Assembly (NCBI GenBank): GCA_013042315.1
Contig: JABDQM010000074.1
Span: 1 to 42,889 of the forward strand
DNA: 42,889 bases
From: Flavobacteriaceae bacterium
GTDB lineage: Bacteria; Bacteroidota; Bacteroidia; Flavobacteriales; Flavobacteriaceae
Reading direction: 5' to 3'
Shown here in pieces: positions 6,963 to 14,929 of this stretch (positions within the stretch are counted from its first letter, which is position 1; each line of letters begins with the position of its first letter). A program made the translations under genes and the position numbers. The notes beneath the pieces were generated by a model that made no database searches, was not told where the DNA came from, and saw nothing but the letters and a program-made list of their open reading frames with translations.

Positions 6963-9362
6963 ATGAGATTATTCTTTTTTATTCTACTATTCCTGACTTC
7001 CTTGGTTCAGTATGGCCAGACGATTAGCGGCCGAGTACAATCTCAAGACAAAGAAGTCCTTCCTTTTGCGGCAGTTACCTTAAATCGCGTACAGGATTCG
7101 AGCCTTGTAAAAGCAGTCATCACAAATGAAGATGGAACTTTTGTCATCAGAAACATTCCCGGAAGTGAGTATTTACTGAACATCTCAAATATTGGTTATC
7201 TAGACTATCAGCAGACCATCTTGTTTGATGGTAGCTCTTTGGATTTGGGAACCCTGGTCCTGGAGTTTAGTGCTGAAAATCTCGATGAGGTTACGGTTGT
7301 AGCCGAAAAGCCAATGGTTCAGGTTTTGGCAGACAAAACGGTCTTTAACGTTCAAAATACCATCAATGCCACGGGGACAAGTGCTTTTGAACTCTTGCGA
7401 AAAGCCCCTGGGGTTATTGTCGATAATAACGGCGGAATTATTGTAGAAGGTAAGGCCGGAGTGCAAATCTTTATCGATAACAAGATATCTCTTCTTCAAG
7501 GCGAAGATCTCATTAATTATCTCGAGAGTTTGCAGGCTACGGATATTGAAGCCATAGAAATCATTACTCAGCCTTCATCTAAATACGATGCAGCCGGGAA
7601 TGCGGGGATCATTAACATTAAACTGGTCAAAGACAAAAGCCTGGGGACCAACGGAACCGTAACCGGTGGTATGACAGTCGGGGATTTTGGCCGGTATAAT
7701 TCAAGTATGAATTTTAATTCGAGGGGAAAGAAAGGAAATTTTTACGGTACTTACAGCAATCGATTTGGGAAGAGCACCAACTTCCTTAATTTGTTGAGAG
7801 AACAATCGGGAACCAGCTTCGGAGCACGAACAAACAGCATATACGATCAGAATAGCAATAATGTAAAGCTGGGTTACGACTTCTATGCCACTAAAAAGAG
7901 TACGTTCGGCGCTATTTTTGATGGCAATTTCAACAACAGCTATGGGATCAATAATTCAAGAACACCCATCCGGGCTGTTGGGGCCATACAAAATGATAGC
8001 GTTTTAATCGCCAATAACCGAACTTCCAATTTGTCTTACAATGTCAACGGAAACCTCAATTACCGCTACGCCGATACGCTTGGAGTAAGCCTAAATGTAG
8101 ATCTCGACTATGGAAAATACAACAGCGACAGAAATGCCTTTCAACCCAATGTCTATTTCAACGGAAATGAAACACAGGTCATCCGGGAATTGATCACGAG
8201 ACAGGAGACTCCCATAGATATTGACATTGTGACCTTTAAAACAGACTATGAGCAAAACCTGCTAAACGGTGTCCTGGCTCTGGGCTTTAAATTATCCTAT
8301 ATCAAAACCAATAACACCTTTAACTTTTTCAATATCGTGAATGGACAAGATATATTTGATACTACGCAGAGTAATCAATTTGACTATGAAGAAAGGATCA
8401 ATGCAGCGTATTTTAATTACAATAAAAAATGGAACAAATGGAATCTGCAACTGGGCCTGAGAATGGAGAATACCATCTCTGATGGGAATCTTGAAAGTGC
8501 GCAGGTGAATCAGGATTCACGGGTGAAAAGAAATTATACCAACTTTTTTCCCTCGGGTGGTGTAACTTATCAGGCTTCGCCGAAAAATCAGTTTGCTCTT
8601 ACGTATAGCAAGCGAATCCAACGACCTAATTACGCCTCTTTAAACCCTTTTGAGTTTAAAATTGACGAACTGAGCAGCAGATTGGGAAATCCCTTTCTAC
8701 AGCCGCAGTACACGGATAATTTAAAACTATCGCATACGTATAATTACAGGTTAACCACCTCAATAAGTTATAGTTATATTTCTGATTTTTTTGCTCAGGT
8801 AACGGTTGCCGACGGGCCGAGCCGTAATTTTCTAACCACTTTAAACGTGGCCGATCAGGAGATTGTCAACTTTGGGGTATCGTACCCTAAGAATATCAAA
8901 GACTGGTGGAATGTCTATTTTAGTCTCAACGCCTACGTCAGCAATTACAAAGCTAACAGTCCGGAATTTTTACCGGTAAAACAGGAAACACTTAGTTTTT
9001 ACATACAGAATACCTTTTCCCTCCCAAAAGGACTGCGTATGGAGGTTTCCGGCTGGTACAGCTCCCCTTCTGTATGGGGAGGAACTTATCAAACTGCCTC
9101 TCTGGGTTCATTAAATCTGGCCTTTCAAAAGAAATTCTTTCAGGAGAGGCTCACCGGAAGACTTTCTTTTAATGATATCCTCTATACCATTCCGTGGAGA
9201 GGTACTACTCAATTTGGAGATCTTTTTATCGACGGAAGCGGAGGAAGCGACAGTCGGCAAGTAGCATTTAGCCTTACCTATGATTTTGGCAGAAAGGAAA
9301 TTAAGAAGGCTCGCTCCAGGAAGACCGGCCTTGAAGATGAGAAGGGACGTATCCAGGATTAA
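6963..9362 (+). CDS. Outer-membrane beta-barrel protein with carboxypeptidase-like regulatory domain (TonB-receptor-like)
   Basis: The start is moved from 6861 to the ATG at 6963 because it gives a clean signal peptide (MRLFFFILLFLTSLVQYGQ) and a 799-residue protein; the extra 34 residues in the track lack one. Order: signal peptide 1-19; CarboxypepD-regulatory-like beta sandwich (about 20-105, ISGRVQSQDKEVLPFAAVTL); plug-like region (about 110-240, including LRKAPGVIVDNNGGIIVEGKAGV and KYDAAGNAGIINI); then a long Tyr/Asn-rich barrel. The last strand (VAFSLTYDFG) is followed by a basic tail with RKTGLEDEKGRI, which is usual for this barrel family (OMP_b-brl_3). The ligand is unknown. There is no SusD neighbour, so it is not a polysaccharide locus. 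It lies divergent from the LytS/LytTR operon, which may regulate it. Confidence 0.9.
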   Translation: MRLFFFILLFLTSLVQYGQTISGRVQSQDKEVLPFAAVTLNRVQDSSLVKAVITNEDGTFVIRNIPGSEYLLNISNIGYLDYQQTILFDGSSLDLGTLVLEFSAENLDEVTVVAEKPMVQVLADKTVFNVQNTINATGTSAFELLRKAPGVIVDNNGGIIVEGKAGVQIFIDNKISLLQGEDLINYLESLQATDIEAIEIITQPSSKYDAAGNAGIINIKLVKDKSLGTNGTVTGGMTVGDFGRYNSSMNFNSRGKKGNFYGTYSNRFGKSTNFLNLLREQSGTSFGARTNSIYDQNSNNVKLGYDFYATKKSTFGAIFDGNFNNSYGINNSRTPIRAVGAIQNDSVLIANNRTSNLSYNVNGNLNYRYADTLGVSLNVDLDYGKYNSDRNAFQPNVYFNGNETQVIRELITRQETPIDIDIVTFKTDYEQNLLNGVLALGFKLSYIKTNNTFNFFNIVNGQDIFDTTQSNQFDYEERINAAYFNYNKKWNKWNLQLGLRMENTISDGNLESAQVNQDSRVKRNYTNFFPSGGVTYQASPKNQFALTYSKRIQRPNYASLNPFEFKIDELSSRLGNPFLQPQYTDNLKLSHTYNYRLTTSISYSYISDFFAQVTVADGPSRNFLTTLNVADQEIVNFGVSYPKNIKDWWNVYFSLNAYVSNYKANSPEFLPVKQETLSFYIQNTFSLPKGLRMEVSGWYSSPSVWGGTYQTASLGSLNLAFQKKFFQERLTGRLSFNDILYTIPWRGTTQFGDLFIDGSGGSDSRQVAFSLTYDFGRKEIKKARSRKTGLEDEKGRIQD

Positions 9363-9423
9363 ATTTAGCCGCTTTCTTCTTGATGGAAAGTGCTCTAAAC
9401 CAGTAAACTAAAAAAAAGACAAC

Positions 9424-9458
9424 TTTGTATACAGCTGCCAAAAATAGCAGTATCTTTG
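9424..9458 (+). promoter_or_regulatory. Bacteroidota-type promoter for typA
   Basis: TTTG at 9424-9427 and TATCTTTG at 9451-9458 match the -33/-7 consensus, with 23 nt between them, at the long end of the accepted range. The predicted transcript would start about 12 nt before the ATG at 9477. The TTG used as the start by the ORF track (9456) is part of this -7 box, which argues against that start. Confidence 0.55.
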
Positions 9459-9476
9459 CCGGCTCAAAACATAAAG

Positions 9477-11276
9477 ATGTCTACTACTAAGAACATTGCG
9501 ATTATTGCCCACGTTGACCACGGTAAAACTACCTTGGTTGATAAGATTCTCCATTATTGCCAGCTCTTTCGTGAAAATGAAAAAACAGGCGACCTTATCC
9601 TTGACAATAACGACCTGGAAAGGGAAAGAGGAATCACCATCGTTTCAAAAAATGTGTCCGTCACTTATAAGGATACGAAGATCAATATTATCGACACCCC
9701 TGGTCACGCCGATTTTGGCGGCGAAGTAGAAAGGGTGCTGAACATGGCAGACGGCGTTTTGTTACTGGTAGATGCCTTTGAAGGTCCTATGCCACAAACC
9801 CGCTTTGTCTTGCAAAAGGCCTTAAACTTAGGGTTAAAACCCTGTGTGGTGATCAATAAGGTGGATAAGGAAAACTGTACTCCTGAAGAAGTTCATGAAA
9901 AGGTTTTCGACCTGATGTACGAATTGGGCGCTGAAGAATGGCAGCTCGATTTTCCGGTAGTTTATGGTTCTGCCAAGCACAATTGGATGAGTGAGGATTG
10001 GAAAAAACCAACAGAAACCATCGAGCCTTTGTTAGAAATGGTTCTGGAGCATATCCCCAGCTTTAAACCGGAACAGGGTAATACCCAAATGTTGATTACT
10101 TCCTTAGATTACTCTTCTTTTACAGGACGAATCGCCATCGGGAGATTACAAAGAGGCAGTTTAAAAGAAGGACAGTCTATTATTTTGGTAAAAAGGGATG
10201 GTAGCAAGGTTAAATCCAAGATCAAGGAGCTGTATACCTTTGAAGGCCTCGGCAAGATTAAGGTAAAAGAAGTGGCTACGGGTGATATTTGTGCCTTGGT
10301 CGGACTCGAAGGCTTTGACATTGGAGATACTGTAGCTGATGCTGAAGATCCGCAGGGATTGAAGACCATAGCGATTGATGAGCCCACCATGAGCATGTTA
10401 TTTACCATCAATGACAGTCCGTTTTTTGGGCAGGATGGGAAATTTGTTACGTCCAGACACATTAAGGAACGCCTGGAAAAGGAGTTAGAGAAAAACCTGG
10501 CTCTAAGAGTGGAAGAAACCGATAGTGCTGATAAATTTATGGTTTTTGGACGAGGGGTTCTTCACCTTTCTGTTTTGATTGAAACCATGAGGAGAGAGGG
10601 CTATGAAGTACAGATAGGGCAGCCGCAGGTAATAATCAGAGAGTTTGACGGAGTTAAATGTGAACCCGTTGAGCAACTGACCATCGACCTTCCTGAAAGT
10701 GTTTCAGGAAAAGCTGTGGAAATGGTCTCTATCCGGAAGGGAGAGATGATAGGAATGGAAGCCAAAGGAGAGCGAATGGTTTGTGAATTCTTAATTCCAT
10801 CAAGAGGAATCATTGGTTTGAGGAATCAATTATTAACGGCAACTGCAGGAGAAGCTATTATGACGCATCGCTTTATGGAGTATCAGCCTATGAAAGGCGA
10901 TATTCCTCAAAGGCAGAACGGTTCTTTAGTATCCATGGAAAACGGAAAGGCGATTCCTTACTCTATAGATAAATTACAAGAGAGAGGACGATTCTTTATT
11001 GACCCGGGGGAAGATATTTACGAAGGCCAGGTGATTGGTGAGAACTCCAGGGGCGATGATATGACCATCAATGTGACAAAAACCAAGAAGTTGTCCAATG
11101 TTCGTTCTGCGGGAGCAGATGACAAGGCCAAGATCGTGCCTGCGATCAAATTTTCGCTTGAAGAGGCCCTTGAGTATATCCAGAAGGATGAATACGTAGA
11201 GGTGACGCCAAAACACATTCGTTTGCGGAAGATCTATTTAAAAGAGGTGGATAGGAAAAGAAATAAAATAAATTAA
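9477..11276 (+). CDS. typA: Ribosome-associated GTPase TypA/BipA
   Basis: This translational GTPase, related to EF-G, binds ribosomes and assists assembly and growth under stress. The start at 9477 ([19 protein letters not shown]) is chosen over 9456 because the earlier TTG lies in the promoter. The 599-residue protein shows G1 AHVDHGKT (11-18), switch I with ERERGITI, G3 DTPGHADF, G4 NKVD and then the TypA-specific C-terminal domain ([53 protein letters not shown]). Length and motifs are typical. It is a single-gene unit ended by a hairpin terminator shared with the convergent kinase gene. Confidence 0.97.
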   Translation: MSTTKNIAIIAHVDHGKTTLVDKILHYCQLFRENEKTGDLILDNNDLERERGITIVSKNVSVTYKDTKINIIDTPGHADFGGEVERVLNMADGVLLLVDAFEGPMPQTRFVLQKALNLGLKPCVVINKVDKENCTPEEVHEKVFDLMYELGAEEWQLDFPVVYGSAKHNWMSEDWKKPTETIEPLLEMVLEHIPSFKPEQGNTQMLITSLDYSSFTGRIAIGRLQRGSLKEGQSIILVKRDGSKVKSKIKELYTFEGLGKIKVKEVATGDICALVGLEGFDIGDTVADAEDPQGLKTIAIDEPTMSMLFTINDSPFFGQDGKFVTSRHIKERLEKELEKNLALRVEETDSADKFMVFGRGVLHLSVLIETMRREGYEVQIGQPQVIIREFDGVKCEPVEQLTIDLPESVSGKAVEMVSIRKGEMIGMEAKGERMVCEFLIPSRGIIGLRNQLLTATAGEAIMTHRFMEYQPMKGDIPQRQNGSLVSMENGKAIPYSIDKLQERGRFFIDPGEDIYEGQVIGENSRGDDMTINVTKTKKLSNVRSAGADDKAKIVPAIKFSLEEALEYIQKDEYVEVTPKHIRLRKIYLKEVDRKRNKIN

Positions 11277-11281
11277 AAAAG

Positions 11282-11304
11282 AAGCGCCGAAAGGCGCTTT
11301 TTTT
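11282..11304. terminator. Bidirectional terminator between typA and the ROK kinase gene
   Basis: AAGCGCC (11282-11288), loop GAAA, GGCGCTT (11293-11299) and a T-run on the right, with an A-run on the left, so it can serve both convergent genes. Confidence 0.9.
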
Positions 11305-11308
11305 ATTC

Positions 11309-12061
11309 TTAATCCAAAGTAATGGGATGGTGCATAGCCGCAGCGGCCGCGCCAATGATCCCAGCGTGGTTTTGGAGTCCGGCCGGAATAACCGGAGTTT
11401 CTATGGTTATACAATCCTTGTATTCATCGAAATCTTTTGATGTTCCCCCGCCTAAAATGATCAGATCGGGAGATACAATTACTTCCACATACTCGAGGAA
11501 AATATTAAATCGTTTCCCCCATTCCTCATAGGATAGGCCCTCTTTTTCTTTGGCGGATGCGGCAGCCCATTTTTCAATTTTATCGAATTCCTTGTAAGGA
11601 ATCTGTCCTAATTCGAAATTGGGGATGAGTTCGCCATCCCAGAAGACACCACTTCCCAGGCCGGTACCGATAGTGATCATGACAACAAATCCTTTACGCC
11701 CTTGACCAACTCCGTAATTCATAGTGGCATATCCAGCGGCATCGGCATCGTTGATTACGGTCACCGGTAGTCCTGTAGCCTCGCTGAATAGTTCTTTCAC
11801 ATTAACATTTACCCATTTTTTATGGAGGTTTCCTCTAGATTTGCATACGCCATGTCTCAAGGTGGTAGGGAAACCACAACCAATAGGTCCCGAATAATCG
11901 AAATGATCAACTATTTCCTTAAAAACTTTAGCCATTGGCTTGGGTTTGCGTGATTCCGGTGTGGGAATACGGAATCTTTCTGTCAATTTTTCACCTGTGA
12001 TAGTATCAACCAGGGCTCCTTTCATTCCCGATCCTCCTATGTCAATTCCCAGTACAGTCAT
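11309..12061 (-). CDS. ppgK: ROK-family polyphosphate glucokinase-like sugar kinase
   Basis: The 250-residue cytosolic kinase shows the phosphate-1 motif GIDIGGSGMKG (5-15), GCGFPTTLRHG (61-71), NDADAAG with probable catalytic Asp105, and the phosphate-2 motif IGTGLGSGVF (131-140). The overall pattern, including LNPD-type IVSPDLIILGGG, fits strictly polyphosphate- or polyphosphate/ATP-dependent glucokinases, which phosphorylate glucose to glucose-6-phosphate. It lacks the Cys-rich zinc motif of many ROK repressors and kinases. Phosphodonor preference cannot be read from the sequence. It ends against the bidirectional terminator next to typA, and the NUDIX gene lies 88 nt upstream on the same strand. 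Confidence 0.85.
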   Translation of the reverse strand: MTVLGIDIGGSGMKGALVDTITGEKLTERFRIPTPESRKPKPMAKVFKEIVDHFDYSGPIGCGFPTTLRHGVCKSRGNLHKKWVNVNVKELFSEATGLPVTVINDADAAGYATMNYGVGQGRKGFVVMITIGTGLGSGVFWDGELIPNFELGQIPYKEFDKIEKWAAASAKEKEGLSYEEWGKRFNIFLEYVEVIVSPDLIILGGGTSKDFDEYKDCITIETPVIPAGLQNHAGIIGAAAAAMHHPITLD

Positions 12062-12149
12062 TTGATTTTTATAGTAAAGGCGAAGTCCGCCTGGTTAGTC
12101 GGCCGTAAAAGTAACAAAAAACTAAGAGATGTAATGTGGGCAAAATCGA

Positions 12150-12962
12150 TCACAGTCTGCCTTGATTTTTTAGATAATCAAAAACCAATTGTGCGACTTT
12201 CGAAACTTTTTCTCTTTCGTTATAATCTAGCCATTGCATTTCAGCAATCTCCGAATCGGGTTGCAGTGTTCCCGTGTAGGACGATTCGTAACAGCGCATG
12301 CGAACTAATATCCCCGCCGGCATACTGTCTGCTTGTGCCTCGAAGTTTTCTAAAAAGGTAAAACTGCCCGTGTCTAGTTTTACCTGCAATTCTTCCCGGA
12401 TTTCCCTGCTGAGGGCCATCACGTCTGATTCTCCTTTTTCTCTTTTCCCCCCGGGAATATAGAACAATTCCTTCCCTTGACTCCTGACACATAAAATGCG
12501 TTTATTTTCTACCCGTACCCAGGCTAACTTATCAATGATCCTGGGAGAGGGTTCAACATAGTAGTCAATAGAATTAAGGGAGTGATTGGGGTCGATGGCA
12601 TCCAGAAAACTATCTATACCTCGGCCGAAACCTGTGAGCATACCCAGTTTCTTGTTTCTTCCCAGAGCACTTGAAATGGTCTCATCCCTATTTCCAAAAG
12701 GATAGCCTCCTTTTCTGATCCACAATAGATTCAGTAAATGCTGCATCAGCACATTTCCCAATTGGTCAATTGAAATAGCAATTTTCAGCAAATATTCGCC
12801 CAATCCGGTAATACCACCTTTAAACAAACTGTGAAGTATTCCATAGAGGAAGCCAATTGGACCTGTAATGACTAATAAAATCAAAGAAATAATAAAGAGT
12901 AATACGCCGATGAGGGGATTCGACTTTTTATCGGGAGCTGAGGTTTTTACTTTCCGTATCAA
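12150..12962 (-). CDS. Membrane-anchored NUDIX hydrolase-like fusion protein
   Basis: The 270-residue protein joins two parts. Residues 15-47 form a strongly hydrophobic segment (one or two membrane spans). It is followed by a conserved-looking stretch with GNRDETISSALGRN (90-103) and DPNHSLNSI (124-132), a pattern I associate with small phage and bacterial proteins of unknown role. Residues about 140-270 form a NUDIX domain with box G172-x5-E178-x7-REIREE (186-191), followed by LQV, so the usual Gly near the end of the box is Gln193. The catalytic Glu residues are kept. NUDIX enzymes hydrolyse nucleoside-diphosphate-linked compounds; the substrate is unknown here. The domain probably faces the cytosol. 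The MFS gene lies 29 nt upstream on the same strand, so co-transcription is likely. Confidence 0.82.
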   Translation of the reverse strand: MIRKVKTSAPDKKSNPLIGVLLFIISLILLVITGPIGFLYGILHSLFKGGITGLGEYLLKIAISIDQLGNVLMQHLLNLLWIRKGGYPFGNRDETISSALGRNKKLGMLTGFGRGIDSFLDAIDPNHSLNSIDYYVEPSPRIIDKLAWVRVENKRILCVRSQGKELFYIPGGKREKGESDVMALSREIREELQVKLDTGSFTFLENFEAQADSMPAGILVRMRCYESSYTGTLQPDSEIAEMQWLDYNEREKVSKVAQLVFDYLKNQGRL

Positions 12963-12991
12963 GAGGCGTACTGGTAAATATTAGGTCTTAT

Positions 12992-14152
12992 TCACACAAT
13001 TTGTCGAGGCTGAACCCAATACCAGATCATAAAGAGCAGGGTAAGACCGAACAAGACGATTCCGAGACCATAGAATAATTGCGCCAGGGAAAAGTAGTCC
13101 AAAAATGGTAGAAGAACAAGCGGGGAAAGAAACTGTCCAAAAAACCAAAATGTGGTCAGTCGACCAATTTCCTGTCCCCGGATTTCCTGCGGAGCCAATT
13201 GCATCACCCAAACATTGGCATTTGGGATCATAAGTCCCATACCCAAACCAGCCAGAAGCATTCCCAAAAGTACCATTGCAAAGGAATTTCCGAAAGCGAT
13301 GGCAATAAACGCCAATGCCATCAGGAAGTATCCCAATCCAAAGATTTGCCGGAAACCCAGCAAGTCCTTAATCCTGCTATAGGAAAAAGAGGAAACTGCA
13401 GAAAACAAAGTGCTGGAGGCGATGGCCAGCCCGATCATTGTGTTTTTTTCTACCCCGATTGATTTCAGATAGAAGGGAATTTGAACAGGGATGATAAAAA
13501 AGATGATCCACATTAGCATGACATTGCCAAAAATCAGCCAGATGATCCCCGGAGATTTAATCTTGCTTTTTTCTTTGGGTCGACTAATCCTTTGGGGTTC
13601 CTTTAGAAAAAGAAATGCCGGAGGGAGTATCAGCAGGGAAAATAGGTACAACAAAAAAGGTACGCGCCAGTCGATGTCGGCAAGAATACCTCCAAGCGTA
13701 ATAAAGAGAATACCACCAAGGGACATCACAGCGATTTGCAGACCGGCAAATTTTTGTCGGGCCTTGCCTTGATAATAATCCGCTACGAGTGTAGTAACTA
13801 TGGTCATGGAAATTCCCACCGAAATACCGAGCAGAGCTCTGCCGGCGAGTATAGCGTAGAGATTGTTAAGCCAATACCCCGAAGTGCCGCCAATGGCATA
13901 AAGGACCAAAGCAATCCCCAATAGTTTTAATCTGCCGGTCTTATCAATGATGATACCGGCTGCAATGGCACTGAGGGCAATAAAAAGCCCGGGAAATGAC
14001 AGAGATAATTTTACCAGTGCTACGTGGTTGGGGACATCGGTAAAAGTCGTAGTCATGTCTGGAAGGGAGGCCGAAATGGTGATCATCGACATAATGGTAA
14101 GACTACTTACCAATAACAAAGTAGCTTTTACCTGCCAGGTTTCTGAATTCAT
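12992..14152 (-). CDS. MFS transporter
   Basis: The 386-residue protein has about 12 hydrophobic helices with the two-half organisation of the major facilitator superfamily. The loop between helices 2 and 3 carries GIIIDKTGRLKLLGI, a motif-A-like sequence, and helix 4 begins GRALLGISVGISM, resembling motif B/C regions. The substrate cannot be told; the drug:H+ antiporter or sugar/metabolite subfamilies are both possible. It is an inner-membrane protein. It is the probable first gene of a unit with the NUDIX fusion (29 nt apart). It is 72 nt from the upstream sulfotransferase gene and points the same way, so read-through from there is possible. Confidence 0.88.
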   Translation of the reverse strand: MNSETWQVKATLLLVSSLTIMSMITISASLPDMTTTFTDVPNHVALVKLSLSFPGLFIALSAIAAGIIIDKTGRLKLLGIALVLYAIGGTSGYWLNNLYAILAGRALLGISVGISMTIVTTLVADYYQGKARQKFAGLQIAVMSLGGILFITLGGILADIDWRVPFLLYLFSLLILPPAFLFLKEPQRISRPKEKSKIKSPGIIWLIFGNVMLMWIIFFIIPVQIPFYLKSIGVEKNTMIGLAIASSTLFSAVSSFSYSRIKDLLGFRQIFGLGYFLMALAFIAIAFGNSFAMVLLGMLLAGLGMGLMIPNANVWVMQLAPQEIRGQEIGRLTTFWFFGQFLSPLVLLPFLDYFSLAQLFYGLGIVLFGLTLLFMIWYWVQPRQIV

Positions 14153-14224
14153 ATAGGGAATTTCAAAATGGATACCTCAAAGTACCGGCTATTGATTTTA
14201 AAATAAAATTGCTGCTTTCATCCA

Positions 14225-14905
14225 TCAGGCCATTTCACCCTTCATCAACTTTGGAAGCATTTCTTTAAAGTTTTCCTTCTTGTTTAAATGAGGTAGTGTG
14301 TCGGCAGGTTCTTCAACTCCCAGGAATTTGCACAAGGGTGCCCAGCCATCTCGTACATCGTAGACCAGTAATTTTTCCTCAGGGACGAATCTTTTAACCT
14401 CTGCCAAATGCTCCTCCCATACCTTTTTAGCCTGCGCTTTATCTTCAAAATTGCCACTCAATTCTCCTGCAAAAAAGGTCTTTTTAAAGAATTTGATACA
14501 TTTTACAACATTCCTCGCTCTGGCACTAAAGAGCAGTTTCCCCATCATTTTAATTTTCTCTCCCGGAGTTTGAGGGCCTGCGCGGTAAACCGTGCTGTCT
14601 ACACTTTTATACCAGGCCTCAAAATCCCTCACGGTAAGGATCACCTTAGCATCCGGATAGCGTTTCATATGTTCTTTGTACCAGGGATAACCCGGAAAAT
14701 CCACCGTGGCATCATAACCTTTGTAAAGACCTTCCCAATCGGTGTCTCCTGTTTCAGAAAGTGTTTTCCAATAGTGAAGGTTATGAGGGTTTACAAGCAG
14801 TTCTTTCATGTGATACACACGATTAAAACCTAGCATTTCTAATGATCTCTTGAGTGTTGTGGTTCCCGTTCTAGGAAATCCGGCTCCTATAATTTTAATT
14901 GACAT
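14225..14905 (-). CDS. PAPS-dependent sulfotransferase family protein
   Basis: The 226-residue protein carries the 5'-phosphosulfate-binding loop GAGFPRTGTTTLKRSLEMLGF (7-27) and a 3'-phosphate-binding region KVILTVRDFEAWYKS (87-101, with R93 and S101), diagnostic of P-loop sulfotransferases. The sequence fits the Sulfotransfer_4 type (RTGTTTLKRSLEMLGF followed by VYHM). Such enzymes transfer sulfate from PAPS to hydroxyl or amino groups of small molecules or glycans; the acceptor is unknown. No signal peptide, so cytosolic. Immediately upstream on the same strand (24 nt) is a lipoprotein aryl-sulfate sulfotransferase, so the two are probably one operon with a shared sulfate-ester theme. Confidence 0.88.
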   Translation of the reverse strand: MSIKIIGAGFPRTGTTTLKRSLEMLGFNRVYHMKELLVNPHNLHYWKTLSETGDTDWEGLYKGYDATVDFPGYPWYKEHMKRYPDAKVILTVRDFEAWYKSVDSTVYRAGPQTPGEKIKMMGKLLFSARARNVVKCIKFFKKTFFAGELSGNFEDKAQAKKVWEEHLAEVKRFVPEEKLLVYDVRDGWAPLCKFLGVEEPADTLPHLNKKENFKEMLPKLMKGEMA

Positions 14906-14929
14906 TTTTTATGGTTTTAGGTTGATTTA

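Noticed and set aside
6963-9362. Polysaccharide-utilisation locus around the barrel proteins
   Set aside because: None of the three large outer-membrane barrel genes has a SusD-like neighbour, and no glycoside hydrolase is present in the window.
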